Below are positions 10,617 through 18,403 of a stretch of DNA of 64,000 nucleotides, one piece after another. The DNA comes from DATJPD01 sp035506575 (lineage in GTDB: Bacteria; Pseudomonadota; Alphaproteobacteria; CACIAM-22H2). Every line of letters starts with the position of its first letter. Within the stretch, counting starts at the first letter, position 1. Where the stretch lies: NCBI GenBank assembly GCA_035506575.1, contig DATJPD010000042.1, forward strand, positions 1-64,000, given 5' to 3'. Below the pieces are notes generated by a model. It made no database searches and was not told where the DNA came from. It was given only the letters and a program-made list of their open reading frames with translations. A program made the position numbers and the translations under genes.

Positions 10617-11342
10617 ATGCGGCTGGCAGCGGCCCTCGTCGGTGCGGCCCTCCTCGGCGCCTGCAGCATAGCTCCGACCCCGGCCGACTATCAGGCGATC
10701 GTGGCAGCGCCCGACCGTACCGACGCGGACCGCAAGACCGACGAGCGCCGCAAGCCGGCTGAGCTTCTTGCGTTCACCGGCGTGCGGCCAGGGATGAGGG
10801 TGCTCGACATGGGTGCCGGCGGCGGCTACAGCACCGAGCTGATGGCGCGTGCGGTCGGCCCGAGCGGCTCCGTATGGGGACAGGACTCGGCCGAAGCCGG
10901 CGACCGCGCCAGGCAGTCATTCGACGCGCGGCTGAAATCGCCTGTGATGAAGAACGTAAGCCGGGTCGAGCAGCCGTTCGACAACCCCATTCCTCCCGGC
11001 GTCCGCGATCTCGACCTCATCACGTTCTTTTTCTTCTATCACGACACGACCTACATGGGCGTCGATCGCGCAAAGATGGATGCCGCCCTGTTCGCGGCCC
11101 TCAAGCCCGGCGGAATCCTGGTGATCGCCGATCACTCGGCGCGCGTCGGCGACGATGCGACCGTCGGCAAGACGTTCCACCGCATCGAGGAGAGCACGGT
11201 GAAGCGCGAGGTGCAGGCCGCCGGGTTCCGCTTCGTGGAGGAAGGCGATTTCCTGCGCAACCCCGACGACCCGCGCAACACCCTCGTGTTCCGCTCGCCC
11301 GTCCCGGTCGACGAGTTCGTGCTCAAATTCCAGAAGCCGTAA
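10617..11342 (+). CDS. Lipoprotein SAM-dependent methyltransferase-like protein
   Basis: The ATG at 10617 gives a 241-aa protein starting with a lipoprotein signal whose lipobox is LLGAC (Cys16). The rest is a class I methyltransferase fold: motif I VLDMGAGGGYSTELM, then FFFYHDTTYM and KPGGILVIADHS. This matches the small family of predicted exported methyltransferases. A SAM-dependent enzyme outside the cytoplasm is unusual because no SAM supply is known there, so it may bind another ligand. It begins two bases after the upstream TctC stop codon. Confidence 0.82.
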   Translation: MRLAAALVGAALLGACSIAPTPADYQAIVAAPDRTDADRKTDERRKPAELLAFTGVRPGMRVLDMGAGGGYSTELMARAVGPSGSVWGQDSAEAGDRARQSFDARLKSPVMKNVSRVEQPFDNPIPPGVRDLDLITFFFFYHDTTYMGVDRAKMDAALFAALKPGGILVIADHSARVGDDATVGKTFHRIEESTVKREVQAAGFRFVEEGDFLRNPDDPRNTLVFRSPVPVDEFVLKFQKP

Positions 11343-11360
11343 GCCTGACCGGCTCGCGGT

Positions 11361-12152
11361 TCATTCGCTCACCCTCTTCTTCCACAGCTCCCAGGCGCGG
11401 CTGAGGGCCACGTTGTTGCTCGCCGTCGCCTTCTCGGCCTCTTCCGGCTCGAGATAGGTGATGGGGCCGCCGAGCCGCAAGGCCTCTGCCTGCAGCCGCG
11501 CGTTCAGCTCGGTATAGACGCCGCGATAGACGGCCTGCGGAATGGTCTGGCCCACGGCGACCGATCCGTGCCCGCGCATCAGCGCCACCGTGTGGTCGGC
11601 CAGGGTCTCGGCCAGCGCCCTTCCCTGTTCGCCGTTACGCACCAGCATGTCGGTCATGCCCGAGACCTTGCGGATCTCGAACACCGGCGCGCCCGTGCCG
11701 AGGAACGAGCTCATATGATAGACGGGCCGCAGCGGCACGATCGAGATGCCGAAGGGAATCACCGACGGCGAATGACTGTGCACGACCGCGTTCACATCGG
11801 GCCGGCGCTTGTAGATCTCGCCGTGGATGAAGCGCTCGGTGTAGAGCGTGCGGCCGCGCGGATCGAGCGCCTCGCTGTCGAGCGTGAATTCGAGGATGTC
11901 GGCCTCGGTCACCAGCGCCGGCGCCAGGCTGCGCGCGAGGAAGTAGCGGTTCGGGTCCTTGGGGCTGCGGACGCTCACATGGCCGAACCCGTCGACCACC
12001 CCCTGATCGAACAGGATGCGGTTGGCGAGCGCGAGATCGGCGATCACGGCGGCCGTTTCATCGGCAGCTGCCGGGCTGCTGCGCCCCACCATGGCGGAAA
12101 AGAAAGGTGCCACCGACGCAAGCGCCGTCGCGGCAATGTCATGAACAGGCAT
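11361..12152 (-). CDS. Class II aldolase/adducin family protein
   Basis: A 263-aa aldolase or decarboxylase-type enzyme. Zinc-ligand motifs are VVHSHSPSV in the middle and ALMRGHGSVAVG later; FGHVSVRSP near the start is the substrate-phosphate region of fuculose-phosphate aldolase relatives. ATG 12152 is preferred because GAGGGACATCAG precedes it; a longer reading would cross the divergent promoter. It is divergent from an aldo/keto reductase. Members act on many hydroxy-acids and aldehydes, so the substrate is not assigned. Confidence 0.88.
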   Translation of the reverse strand: MPVHDIAATALASVAPFFSAMVGRSSPAAADETAAVIADLALANRILFDQGVVDGFGHVSVRSPKDPNRYFLARSLAPALVTEADILEFTLDSEALDPRGRTLYTERFIHGEIYKRRPDVNAVVHSHSPSVIPFGISIVPLRPVYHMSSFLGTGAPVFEIRKVSGMTDMLVRNGEQGRALAETLADHTVALMRGHGSVAVGQTIPQAVYRGVYTELNARLQAEALRLGGPITYLEPEEAEKATASNNVALSRAWELWKKRVSE

Positions 12153-12286
12153 CTGATGTCCCTCGAGCTGGTGTTGTGGCCGAAGCGTACTGCATCCGGC
12201 CTGCCTCTTCGAGCCGTGTTGCGAAGCCGCATCTTGCGAAGATCGGTGCCAATGCGCGACGATGATGCAGCAGCGGAGGAAGCCAC

Positions 12287-13105
12287 ATGAAGACGATCGA
12301 TCTGCAGGGCCGCCCCATGCCTGTGCTCGGCCTCGGCACATGGCAGCTCACCGGCACTGCCTGCGAACGCGCTCTCCGCACCGCACTCGACATCGGCTAT
12401 CGCCATATCGACACCGCCGAGATGTACGGCAACGAAGGCGACATCGGCCGCACGCTCGCAGTGGCGCAGGTGGCGCGCGCGGACCTGTTCATCACCACCA
12501 AGATCTGGACCAACCACCTGCGTGCTCGCGACGTCGGCCCGACGGTCGAGAGCTCCCTGCGCAAGCTGCGCACCGACTATGTCGACCTGCTGCTGATCCA
12601 CTGGCCCAATCCCTCCGTGCCCGTGGGCGAGACGCTGGGCGCCATGCAGAAACTTCAGGCCTCAGGCAAGACGCGCGCGATCGGGGTGAGCAACTTCCCG
12701 GTGGCGCTGATGCGCGAAGCGGTGGAGACGCACCGCATGCCCGTCGCCTGCAACCAGGTCGAATATCACGTGCGGCTCGACCAGCAGCCGGTCCTCGACT
12801 ATGCGCGGCGGCACCAGATCGCGGTCGTCGCCTATTGTCCGCTCGGCCGCGGCCGGCTCGTCGACCATCCGGTGCTGACGCACATCGGCCGCAAGCACGG
12901 CAAGTCGGCAGCACAGGTGGCGTTGCGCTGGCTGATCGAGCAGCCAGGGGTGGCCGCGATCCCCAAATCGGCGAGCGAGCGCAACCTGCGCGCCAATTTC
13001 GAGATCTTCGACTTTGCGCTCGACGGCGAGGACCAGGCCGCTATTGCGGGGCTCCGGGCCAAGGAGCGGATCGTCGACATGGGGATCGGCCCGGCGTGGG
13101 ACTGA
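12287..13105 (+). CDS. Aldo/keto reductase
   Basis: A 272-aa NADPH-dependent reductase related to 2,5-diketo-D-gluconate reductase. The catalytic tetrad is visible: Asp42 and Tyr47 in HIDTAEMYGNE, Lys72 in TTKIW, and His in LLLIHWP. The cofactor-binding end is IPKSASERNL. GGAGGAAG precedes the ATG. It is divergent from the class II aldolase gene across 134 bp, and the two could handle aldehyde substrates and products together, which is inference. Confidence 0.92.
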   Translation: MKTIDLQGRPMPVLGLGTWQLTGTACERALRTALDIGYRHIDTAEMYGNEGDIGRTLAVAQVARADLFITTKIWTNHLRARDVGPTVESSLRKLRTDYVDLLLIHWPNPSVPVGETLGAMQKLQASGKTRAIGVSNFPVALMREAVETHRMPVACNQVEYHVRLDQQPVLDYARRHQIAVVAYCPLGRGRLVDHPVLTHIGRKHGKSAAQVALRWLIEQPGVAAIPKSASERNLRANFEIFDFALDGEDQAAIAGLRAKERIVDMGIGPAWD

Positions 13106-13117
13106 GGACTTAAGCCC

Positions 13118-13129
13118 AAAAAGATACTT
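13118..13129 (+). promoter_or_regulatory. Recurrent 12-mer AAAAAGATACTT, copy 1
   Basis: This sequence recurs exactly at 23815-23826 and with one change at 50388-50399. All three copies lie between genes and upstream of a sensory or binding-protein gene. Here it is 106 bp before the first Cache gene. Its role is unknown. Confidence 0.4.
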
Positions 13130-13207
13130 CCGTACTAGCCATTTAGCGGCCCACTAAAGAGCGTAAATTTAATCGTCTTTAAACGACTTTGCGTCAGCCT
13201 CCTGTAA

Positions 13208-13223
13208 GTAACAGCTTTGTTAC
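13208..13223 (+). promoter_or_regulatory. Hairpin directly upstream of the Cache gene ribosome-binding site
   Basis: GTAACA-GCTT-TGTTAC is a perfect 6-bp stem with a 4-base loop. It ends one base before the Shine-Dalgarno GGGAGGAG at 13225-13231. It could be an operator or an mRNA structure that affects translation. Confidence 0.5.
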
Positions 13224-13234
13224 GGGAGGAGATG

Positions 13235-13696
13235 ATGACCACGACCAGCCGCACTCTGCTTGCCACCGCCGCCGTTCTGCTCATGACCGGCCCCGCCTTC
13301 GCCGAAGACCACGCGACCAAGGATGAAGCCACCGCGATGGTGAGCAAGGCCGTGGCGCTCATCAAATCCGCGGGCCCCGACAAGGCCTATAGCGCGATCG
13401 ACGACAAGGCCAACGCCGATTTCCACGTCAAGGATCTGTACATCATGGTGTACAGCCTCGACGGCAAGTGCCTGGCGCATGGCGCCAACCCCAAGCTGAT
13501 CGGCAAGGACATGTCCGATGCTCAGGACTCCGATGGCGTCTATTACGTCAAGGACCGGATGAAGCTCGCTCAGAGCCAGCCGAGCTTCTGGCAGGACTAC
13601 AAGTTCACCAACCCGGTGAGCAAGAAGATCGAGCCCAAGACGACGTTCTGCCAGCGGCTCGAGAACACGGCCGTTTGCGGCGGGATCTACAAGTAA
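13235..13696 (+). CDS. Secreted single-Cache-domain protein 1
   Basis: A 153-aa periplasmic protein with signal peptide ending GPAFAED, followed by one small Cache (sCache) domain. KCLAHGANPKLIGKDM and DSDGVYYVKDRM form the ligand-binding half, and two cysteines near the end (TFCQRL, AVCGG) may form a disulfide. ATG 13235 suits the spacing from GGAGG; ATG 13232 is possible. It has no membrane anchor or output domain, so it probably binds a small molecule and presents it to a partner. It is followed by a close paralogue and a chemoreceptor. Confidence 0.85.
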   Translation: MTTTSRTLLATAAVLLMTGPAFAEDHATKDEATAMVSKAVALIKSAGPDKAYSAIDDKANADFHVKDLYIMVYSLDGKCLAHGANPKLIGKDMSDAQDSDGVYYVKDRMKLAQSQPSFWQDYKFTNPVSKKIEPKTTFCQRLENTAVCGGIYK

Positions 13697-13726
13697 TTGC
13701 TGATCGCCAGAAGGGAGCCCTAGTTC

Positions 13727-14188
13727 ATGAGGGGACAGACGTTCATTGCAGCGGCCGTGCTTGCGCTTGCCGTCGCCGCATCGCCCGCATTGGCCGACGA
13801 CCACGCCACCAAGGATGAAGCGATCGCGATGGTGAAAAAAGGCGCGGCGCTCGTCAAATCCGCGGGGCCCGAAAAGGCCTATGCAGCCTTCAACGACAAG
13901 GCCAATACCGATTTTCACATGAAGGACCTGTACCTCTTTGCCTACAACCTCGAGGGCAAGTGCCTGGCGCATGGGACCAATCCGAAGCTCGTCGGCCAGG
14001 ACATGAACGAGGCACAGGATTCCGACGGCGTGTACTACATCAAGGAGCGCATGAAGCTTGCGCAGACGCAGGCGAGCTTCTGGCAGGATTACAAGTTCAC
14101 CAATCCGATCAGCAAGAAGATCGAGCCAAAGACGTCCTACTGCGAGCGGGTCGACAACTCGATCGTCTGCGGCGGGATCTACAAATAA
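13727..14188 (+). CDS. Secreted single-Cache-domain protein 2
   Basis: A 153-aa paralogue of the preceding gene, the same length, roughly 70 percent identical by eye and with the same signal peptide plan (ASPALADDHA). The conserved core WQDYKFTNP and the terminal CGGIYK are kept. The tandem arrangement implies duplication, with divergence concentrated in the segment DLYLFAYNLEG, which may set ligand preference. The chemoreceptor starts 47 bp downstream. Confidence 0.85.
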   Translation: MRGQTFIAAAVLALAVAASPALADDHATKDEAIAMVKKGAALVKSAGPEKAYAAFNDKANTDFHMKDLYLFAYNLEGKCLAHGTNPKLVGQDMNEAQDSDGVYYIKERMKLAQTQASFWQDYKFTNPISKKIEPKTSYCERVDNSIVCGGIYK

Positions 14189-14235
14189 CCAATGGGGTGC
14201 GGACGACCGTCCGGCCGCTTCGAAAAGGGCCCGAA

Positions 14236-15936
14236 ATGCTCCGATTCCTCTCCAACCGCTCGGTTCAAGCCAAGGTCTTGGCGGTCCCCGCCGGCCTCGT
14301 CCTCCTGCTGCTCGCCTTGGGCTGCTATGCCTATGTCCTGTTGAGCAGCAACGAAGCCGGAGTCCGCCGGCTCAACGAGGCGCTCACCGACCCCGCAGTC
14401 CACATCCTCGAATTCAGCGACCGCGCGCGCGCCTCGCTCGCCGACCTGTACCGCCTGACGTCCATCGCGGCCAACGAGAACGATGACGCCAAGCTCACGA
14501 AAATGAGCAAGGACGAGATCGCGCAACTCGACGCCTTCGGCAAGAGTTTTGCTCCCCTGAAGCCTTCGATGCTCGGCGCAGGCATCGCCGACAGCCAGGT
14601 CGCGGCCTTCGAGGCCTCGCTCGCCGCGTACGTGAAGCAGGCGAAGTTCGTCGCCGACATGGCCGAAAGCGACGCCGCCTCGGCACTCACCTTCATGACC
14701 GGCACGCAGACCAAATTCGCCGCCATGGACAAAGACCTCACCGCCATGACGACGTATCTCGGCAACGCCCGCCGCGACGGTCTGGCGGCGATCAATCGCG
14801 ACATGAGCCGGGGCAAGACGGTGTTCGTCGCGGTGATCCTGGCCATGGCCGCCTTGGCGCTCATCATTGCCATTCTCGTCGGCCGGCTGATCTCGCGACC
14901 GATCGTTGAACTGACCTCCGTGCTCGGCCGTCTCGCCGAAAAGGATTATGGGGTCGCGATCCCGGCGCTCGATCAAGTCAACGAAATCGGCCGCATGGCC
15001 AAGGCGATCGAGATTCTGAAGGAGCGGAGCCAGGCGGCCGACAAGCTCGACGAGGAACGTCGCGCCGAAGAGGCGGCGAAGCTAGCACGGAGCAGTGCCA
15101 TCGCGACCCTGACCCGCGACTTCGGCAGCGACGTCGATACGGTCGTCAGCGACCTCGCCCAGTCGGCCACGAAGATGCAGTCGGATGCGCGCAGCATGTC
15201 GACGACCGCAGAAGAGACGAACCGACAGGCGGTGGCTGTCGCCGCGGCCTCGGAAGAAGCTTCGACCAACGTGCAGACCGTAGCGTCGGCGGCGGAAGAG
15301 CTGTCGGCGTCGATCGCCGAGATCGGCCGCCACGTCACCGAATCCGCGCGCATCGCCGGCAAGGCCGTCGAGGACGCCACGCGCACCAACGCCTCGATCG
15401 AAGGGCTCGCGGAGGCGGCGCAGAAGATCGGCGACGTGGTGAAGCTGATCAACGACATCGCGGGTCAGACCAACCTGCTGGCGCTCAACGCCACGATCGA
15501 GGCTGCGCGCGCCGGAGAAGCCGGCAAGGGCTTCGCGGTCGTGGCCTCCGAGGTCAAAAGCCTGGCCACGCAGACCGCCAAGGCGACGGGCGATATCGCA
15601 GCGCAGATCGGCGCGATCCAGAGTGCGACCGGTGAAGCGGTGCAGGCGATCAAGGAGATCGGCGGGACGATCCGCCAGATCAGCGAGATCGCGACCACGA
15701 TCGCCTCGGCGGTCGAGGAACAGGGCGCTGCGACCAAGGAAATCGCACGCAATGTCCAGCAGGCCTCGGCCGGGACCACCGACGTCTCATCGAACATCGC
15801 AGGCGTCACCCAGTCAGCCGGCGCAACCGGTCAGGTCGCCGGGCACGTGCTGATCGCAGCCCAGAGCGTCACCGACCAGGTTCAGACTCTCAAAGGTCGC
15901 GTCGAGGCCTTCCTCGCGAAAATCCGGGCGGCCTAG
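14236..15936 (+). CDS. Methyl-accepting chemotaxis protein
   Basis: A 566-aa chemoreceptor. TM1 is at about 13-38, a periplasmic helical domain of roughly 150 residues follows, TM2 is at about 196-220 (FVAVILAMAALALIIAILVG), then HAMP and the long signalling coiled coil. The hairpin tip contains NLLALNATIEAARAGEAGKG, the CheA/CheW contact region. There is no C-terminal NWETF-like tether for CheR or CheB. AAAGGG precedes the ATG. The two secreted Cache proteins immediately upstream are probable ligand-loaded partners of its periplasmic domain. Its stop overlaps the convergent DUF4126 stop at CTAG. Confidence 0.95.
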   Translation: MLRFLSNRSVQAKVLAVPAGLVLLLLALGCYAYVLLSSNEAGVRRLNEALTDPAVHILEFSDRARASLADLYRLTSIAANENDDAKLTKMSKDEIAQLDAFGKSFAPLKPSMLGAGIADSQVAAFEASLAAYVKQAKFVADMAESDAASALTFMTGTQTKFAAMDKDLTAMTTYLGNARRDGLAAINRDMSRGKTVFVAVILAMAALALIIAILVGRLISRPIVELTSVLGRLAEKDYGVAIPALDQVNEIGRMAKAIEILKERSQAADKLDEERRAEEAAKLARSSAIATLTRDFGSDVDTVVSDLAQSATKMQSDARSMSTTAEETNRQAVAVAAASEEASTNVQTVASAAEELSASIAEIGRHVTESARIAGKAVEDATRTNASIEGLAEAAQKIGDVVKLINDIAGQTNLLALNATIEAARAGEAGKGFAVVASEVKSLATQTAKATGDIAAQIGAIQSATGEAVQAIKEIGGTIRQISEIATTIASAVEEQGAATKEIARNVQQASAGTTDVSSNIAGVTQSAGATGQVAGHVLIAAQSVTDQVQTLKGRVEAFLAKIRAA

Positions 15937-16523
15937 GCGGCACCCGTCCGCCGCCCGATCGCCCGGAACACGCCGCGCACGGCGCGGAACAGCTTGGGCA
16001 GCAGCCAAGCCATCAACGCGACAAACAGGGCCAGCAGGCCAAGAAGCATCACAGGATGCGCCAGCGCCAGCCATAGGATGACCACGACGGCGGCATCCTC
16101 CCCCAGCGAGGCCGCCCAGGCGGCCAATGGCAGAACCGCCAGCGCCGCCCGCGATCCGGTCTTGGCGAAGTGCGTGCCGGCCGCCAAGGCTCCGCCCAGC
16201 AGTGCTGCCGCGAATGCCCAGTCGTGCCCCAGCTGTGCCACCGACGCAGCGGCGAGCAGCGCCCCTGCCGGGATGCGGATGAAGGTGTGGAGCGTATCCC
16301 ACGCGGTGCTGACACCGGGGATCTTGTCGGCGAAGAACTCGAGCGCGTAGAGGGCGCCGGCCGTGATCACCACCACGGGCGAGCCCAGGACCTGCAGGTC
16401 CGGCGGCAGGCTCACAGCCCCCAGATCCTGAAGCAGGCCGAGGGTCAGAACGGCCGCGTAGAGATTCAGTCCGCTGGCCCAGCCGGCGCCAAGACTCAAT
16501 GCCAGGACGGAAAGAGGATCCAC
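15933..16523 (-). CDS. DUF4126 family membrane protein
   Basis: An integral membrane protein of about 196 aa if it starts at GTG 16523 (VDPLSVLALSLG), which fits the usual length of the family. Readings that start further upstream add 40 residues of non-conserved sequence. It has about five hydrophobic segments, with FFADKIPGVSTAWDT as the family signature in the first third. Its function is unknown. It is convergent with the chemoreceptor and divergent from the TAXI gene, and no shared role is evident. Confidence 0.8.
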   Translation of the reverse strand: MDPLSVLALSLGAGWASGLNLYAAVLTLGLLQDLGAVSLPPDLQVLGSPVVVITAGALYALEFFADKIPGVSTAWDTLHTFIRIPAGALLAAASVAQLGHDWAFAAALLGGALAAGTHFAKTGSRAALAVLPLAAWAASLGEDAAVVVILWLALAHPVMLLGLLALFVALMAWLLPKLFRAVRGVFRAIGRRTGAA

Positions 16524-16645
16524 GATCGTTCGGCGCTCCAGCGCTGGGCGCACGCTTGACGCGGCAGCCCGTTGTCCGTCTGAATGTCCCCTCAACATAG
16601 CGCCGCGGGCGGCGCGACAGAACCCTACCAGGCGGCCGCGCACCG

Positions 16646-17950
16646 ATGGGGAGCCAGATTCGCGATATCCTCAGAGTCTACGGGCTGGCGGCCCTTCTGA
16701 TCGTCATCTTGTTCGCCGTCGCAATCCGCTACGTCGCCCCGCCGCCACCGAAGGTGCTCCGGTTCGCGGCGGGCGCCCGCGACGGCTTCTATTACACGGA
16801 TGCCATGGCCTACAAGAACGCCCTGGCTCGCGATGGCATCGACGTTCAGCTCGTCGAGACGCAAGGGGCCGTCGACAACCTGCACATGCTGATCGACAAG
16901 CCGGACGCGGTCGACGTGGCGCTGGTCCAGGGCGGCCTCACCGGCGAGCTTCCCGACAGCGACAATGCCAAGCGGGTCGTCGCGATTGCCGGACTGTTCT
17001 ATGAGCCCGCCTGGGTGCTGTTGCGCGCCGGACTCCACATCAGACACGTGTCCGAGCTCAAGCACCGCCGCGTCGCCATCGGCCTCGAAGGCAGCGGCAC
17101 GCGCGTCCTGGCGGAGCAGCTCTTGGCGGCCAACAATCTCGCCGCCGCCGATGTCACGACCTTGAAGATGGGCAACGACGAAGCGCTCGCCGCACTGGAT
17201 AAAGGCGAGATCGACGCCGCGTTCTTCGTCGCCGGCGCGCCGTCGCCGGGAATGATGGATCTTCTCACGCGCAAGCATGCCTTCATCATGTCGTTCGACC
17301 AGGCCGACGCCTATCTGATGAAGTTCCCGTTCCTCACCTCGGCTCCGCTGCCGATCGGTGCGGTGAGCCTGGCGGCGGACGTACCAGCGACCCGCATGAC
17401 CCTCGTGGCACCCACCGCGATGCTGCTGGCGCGCGACGACATCCATCCGGCACTGGTCACGCTGTTGCTGCGCGCCGCCAGCCGGATGGAAAGCGGCCGG
17501 CAGTTGTTCGCGCCCGCCGGAACCTTTCCGACGTTGCAGAACCTCGATTTCCCGGCGCAAGGCGACGCGCAGCGCTTCTTCGATCGTGGTGGTGCGTCGA
17601 TCCTCTTCCGCTTCCTGCCGTTCAACATCGCGGTGTGGCTCCAGCGCATGGTGGTGCTTGTCGTCCCGCTCCTCACCATGCTGCCCATCCTCCGCCTGGC
17701 GCCGCCGGCCTATCGCTGGCAGATGCAGCGCAAGATCTATCGCTGGTACATCCAGCTGCGCCGCATCGAAGCGGAACTCGACGCAGCGCCGGCGGCCGAG
17801 CAGCGTGACAAGCTCCGCCACGAGCTCGCGGATATCGAACGGCATCTGCTGAAGCTCCGGCTTCCCATTTCGTACGTTCAGCAGCTTTATGGCTTGCGTG
17901 AGCACGTCGACTTCGTGCGCGCGCGGCTGGGTGAAAGGACGTCGGCATGA
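16646..17950 (+). CDS. TAXI-family TRAP transporter solute-binding protein, membrane anchored
   Basis: A 434-aa protein with an uncleaved N-terminal membrane segment (about 11-30). The binding domain begins KVLRFAAGARDGFYY, with DVALVQGGLTG and EGSGTRVLAEQLL, as in TAXI proteins. The C-terminal third has another hydrophobic segment (VVVLVVPLLTMLPIL) and a charged cytoplasmic coil (YRWYIQLRRIEAEL). This two-anchor form is a known subtype of the family. No DctQM-like permease is present in the window. The last 4 bp overlap the next gene (ATGA). Confidence 0.88.
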   Translation: MGSQIRDILRVYGLAALLIVILFAVAIRYVAPPPPKVLRFAAGARDGFYYTDAMAYKNALARDGIDVQLVETQGAVDNLHMLIDKPDAVDVALVQGGLTGELPDSDNAKRVVAIAGLFYEPAWVLLRAGLHIRHVSELKHRRVAIGLEGSGTRVLAEQLLAANNLAAADVTTLKMGNDEALAALDKGEIDAAFFVAGAPSPGMMDLLTRKHAFIMSFDQADAYLMKFPFLTSAPLPIGAVSLAADVPATRMTLVAPTAMLLARDDIHPALVTLLLRAASRMESGRQLFAPAGTFPTLQNLDFPAQGDAQRFFDRGGASILFRFLPFNIAVWLQRMVVLVVPLLTMLPILRLAPPAYRWQMQRKIYRWYIQLRRIEAELDAAPAAEQRDKLRHELADIERHLLKLRLPISYVQQLYGLREHVDFVRARLGERTSA

Positions 17951-18402
17951 CCTTGGCGATGGAGTTCGTGTTCGAAGCGGCGGTCACCGTCGCCCAGCCG
18001 CTCGAGATCGGCGAGACGCCGCTGGGGCGCCGGCGCGTCATCCACATCACGGGCGGCACCTTCGCCGGGCCGCGCCTCAAGGGAACCGTGGTCCCTGGCG
18101 GCGCCGACTGGCAGGTCATCCGTGCGGACGGCGTCACCGAGCTGACCGCGCTATACGAGCTGAAAACGGACGACGGCGCCCTCATCCACGTGACCAATCG
18201 CGGCCTGCGCCACGGACCGCCTGAGGTGATGCAGCGCCTGTTCCGCGGCGAGGCCGTCGATCCGGCGTCCTATTACTTCCGCACGGTGCCCGTGTTCGAA
18301 GCACCATCCGGCCCGCACGACTGGCTCAACCGGTCCATCTTCGTGGCATCAGGCGCGCGTTCCGCGAACGAGGTGAAGGTGCGCGTGTTCGAGCTGCGCT
18401 AA
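17947..18402 (+). CDS. DUF3237 domain-containing protein
   Basis: A 151-aa cytoplasmic protein that is almost entirely one DUF3237 domain: ITGGTFAGPRLKGTVVPGG near the start, DGALIHVTNRGLRHG in the middle, and YYFRTVPVFEAP followed by WLNRSIFVASG at the end. The family forms a small barrel of unknown function and often lies in catabolic operons. Translational coupling to the TAXI gene by ATGA overlap suggests related regulation. Confidence 0.88.
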   Translation: MTLAMEFVFEAAVTVAQPLEIGETPLGRRRVIHITGGTFAGPRLKGTVVPGGADWQVIRADGVTELTALYELKTDDGALIHVTNRGLRHGPPEVMQRLFRGEAVDPASYYFRTVPVFEAPSGPHDWLNRSIFVASGARSANEVKVRVFELR

Positions 18403-18403
18403 G

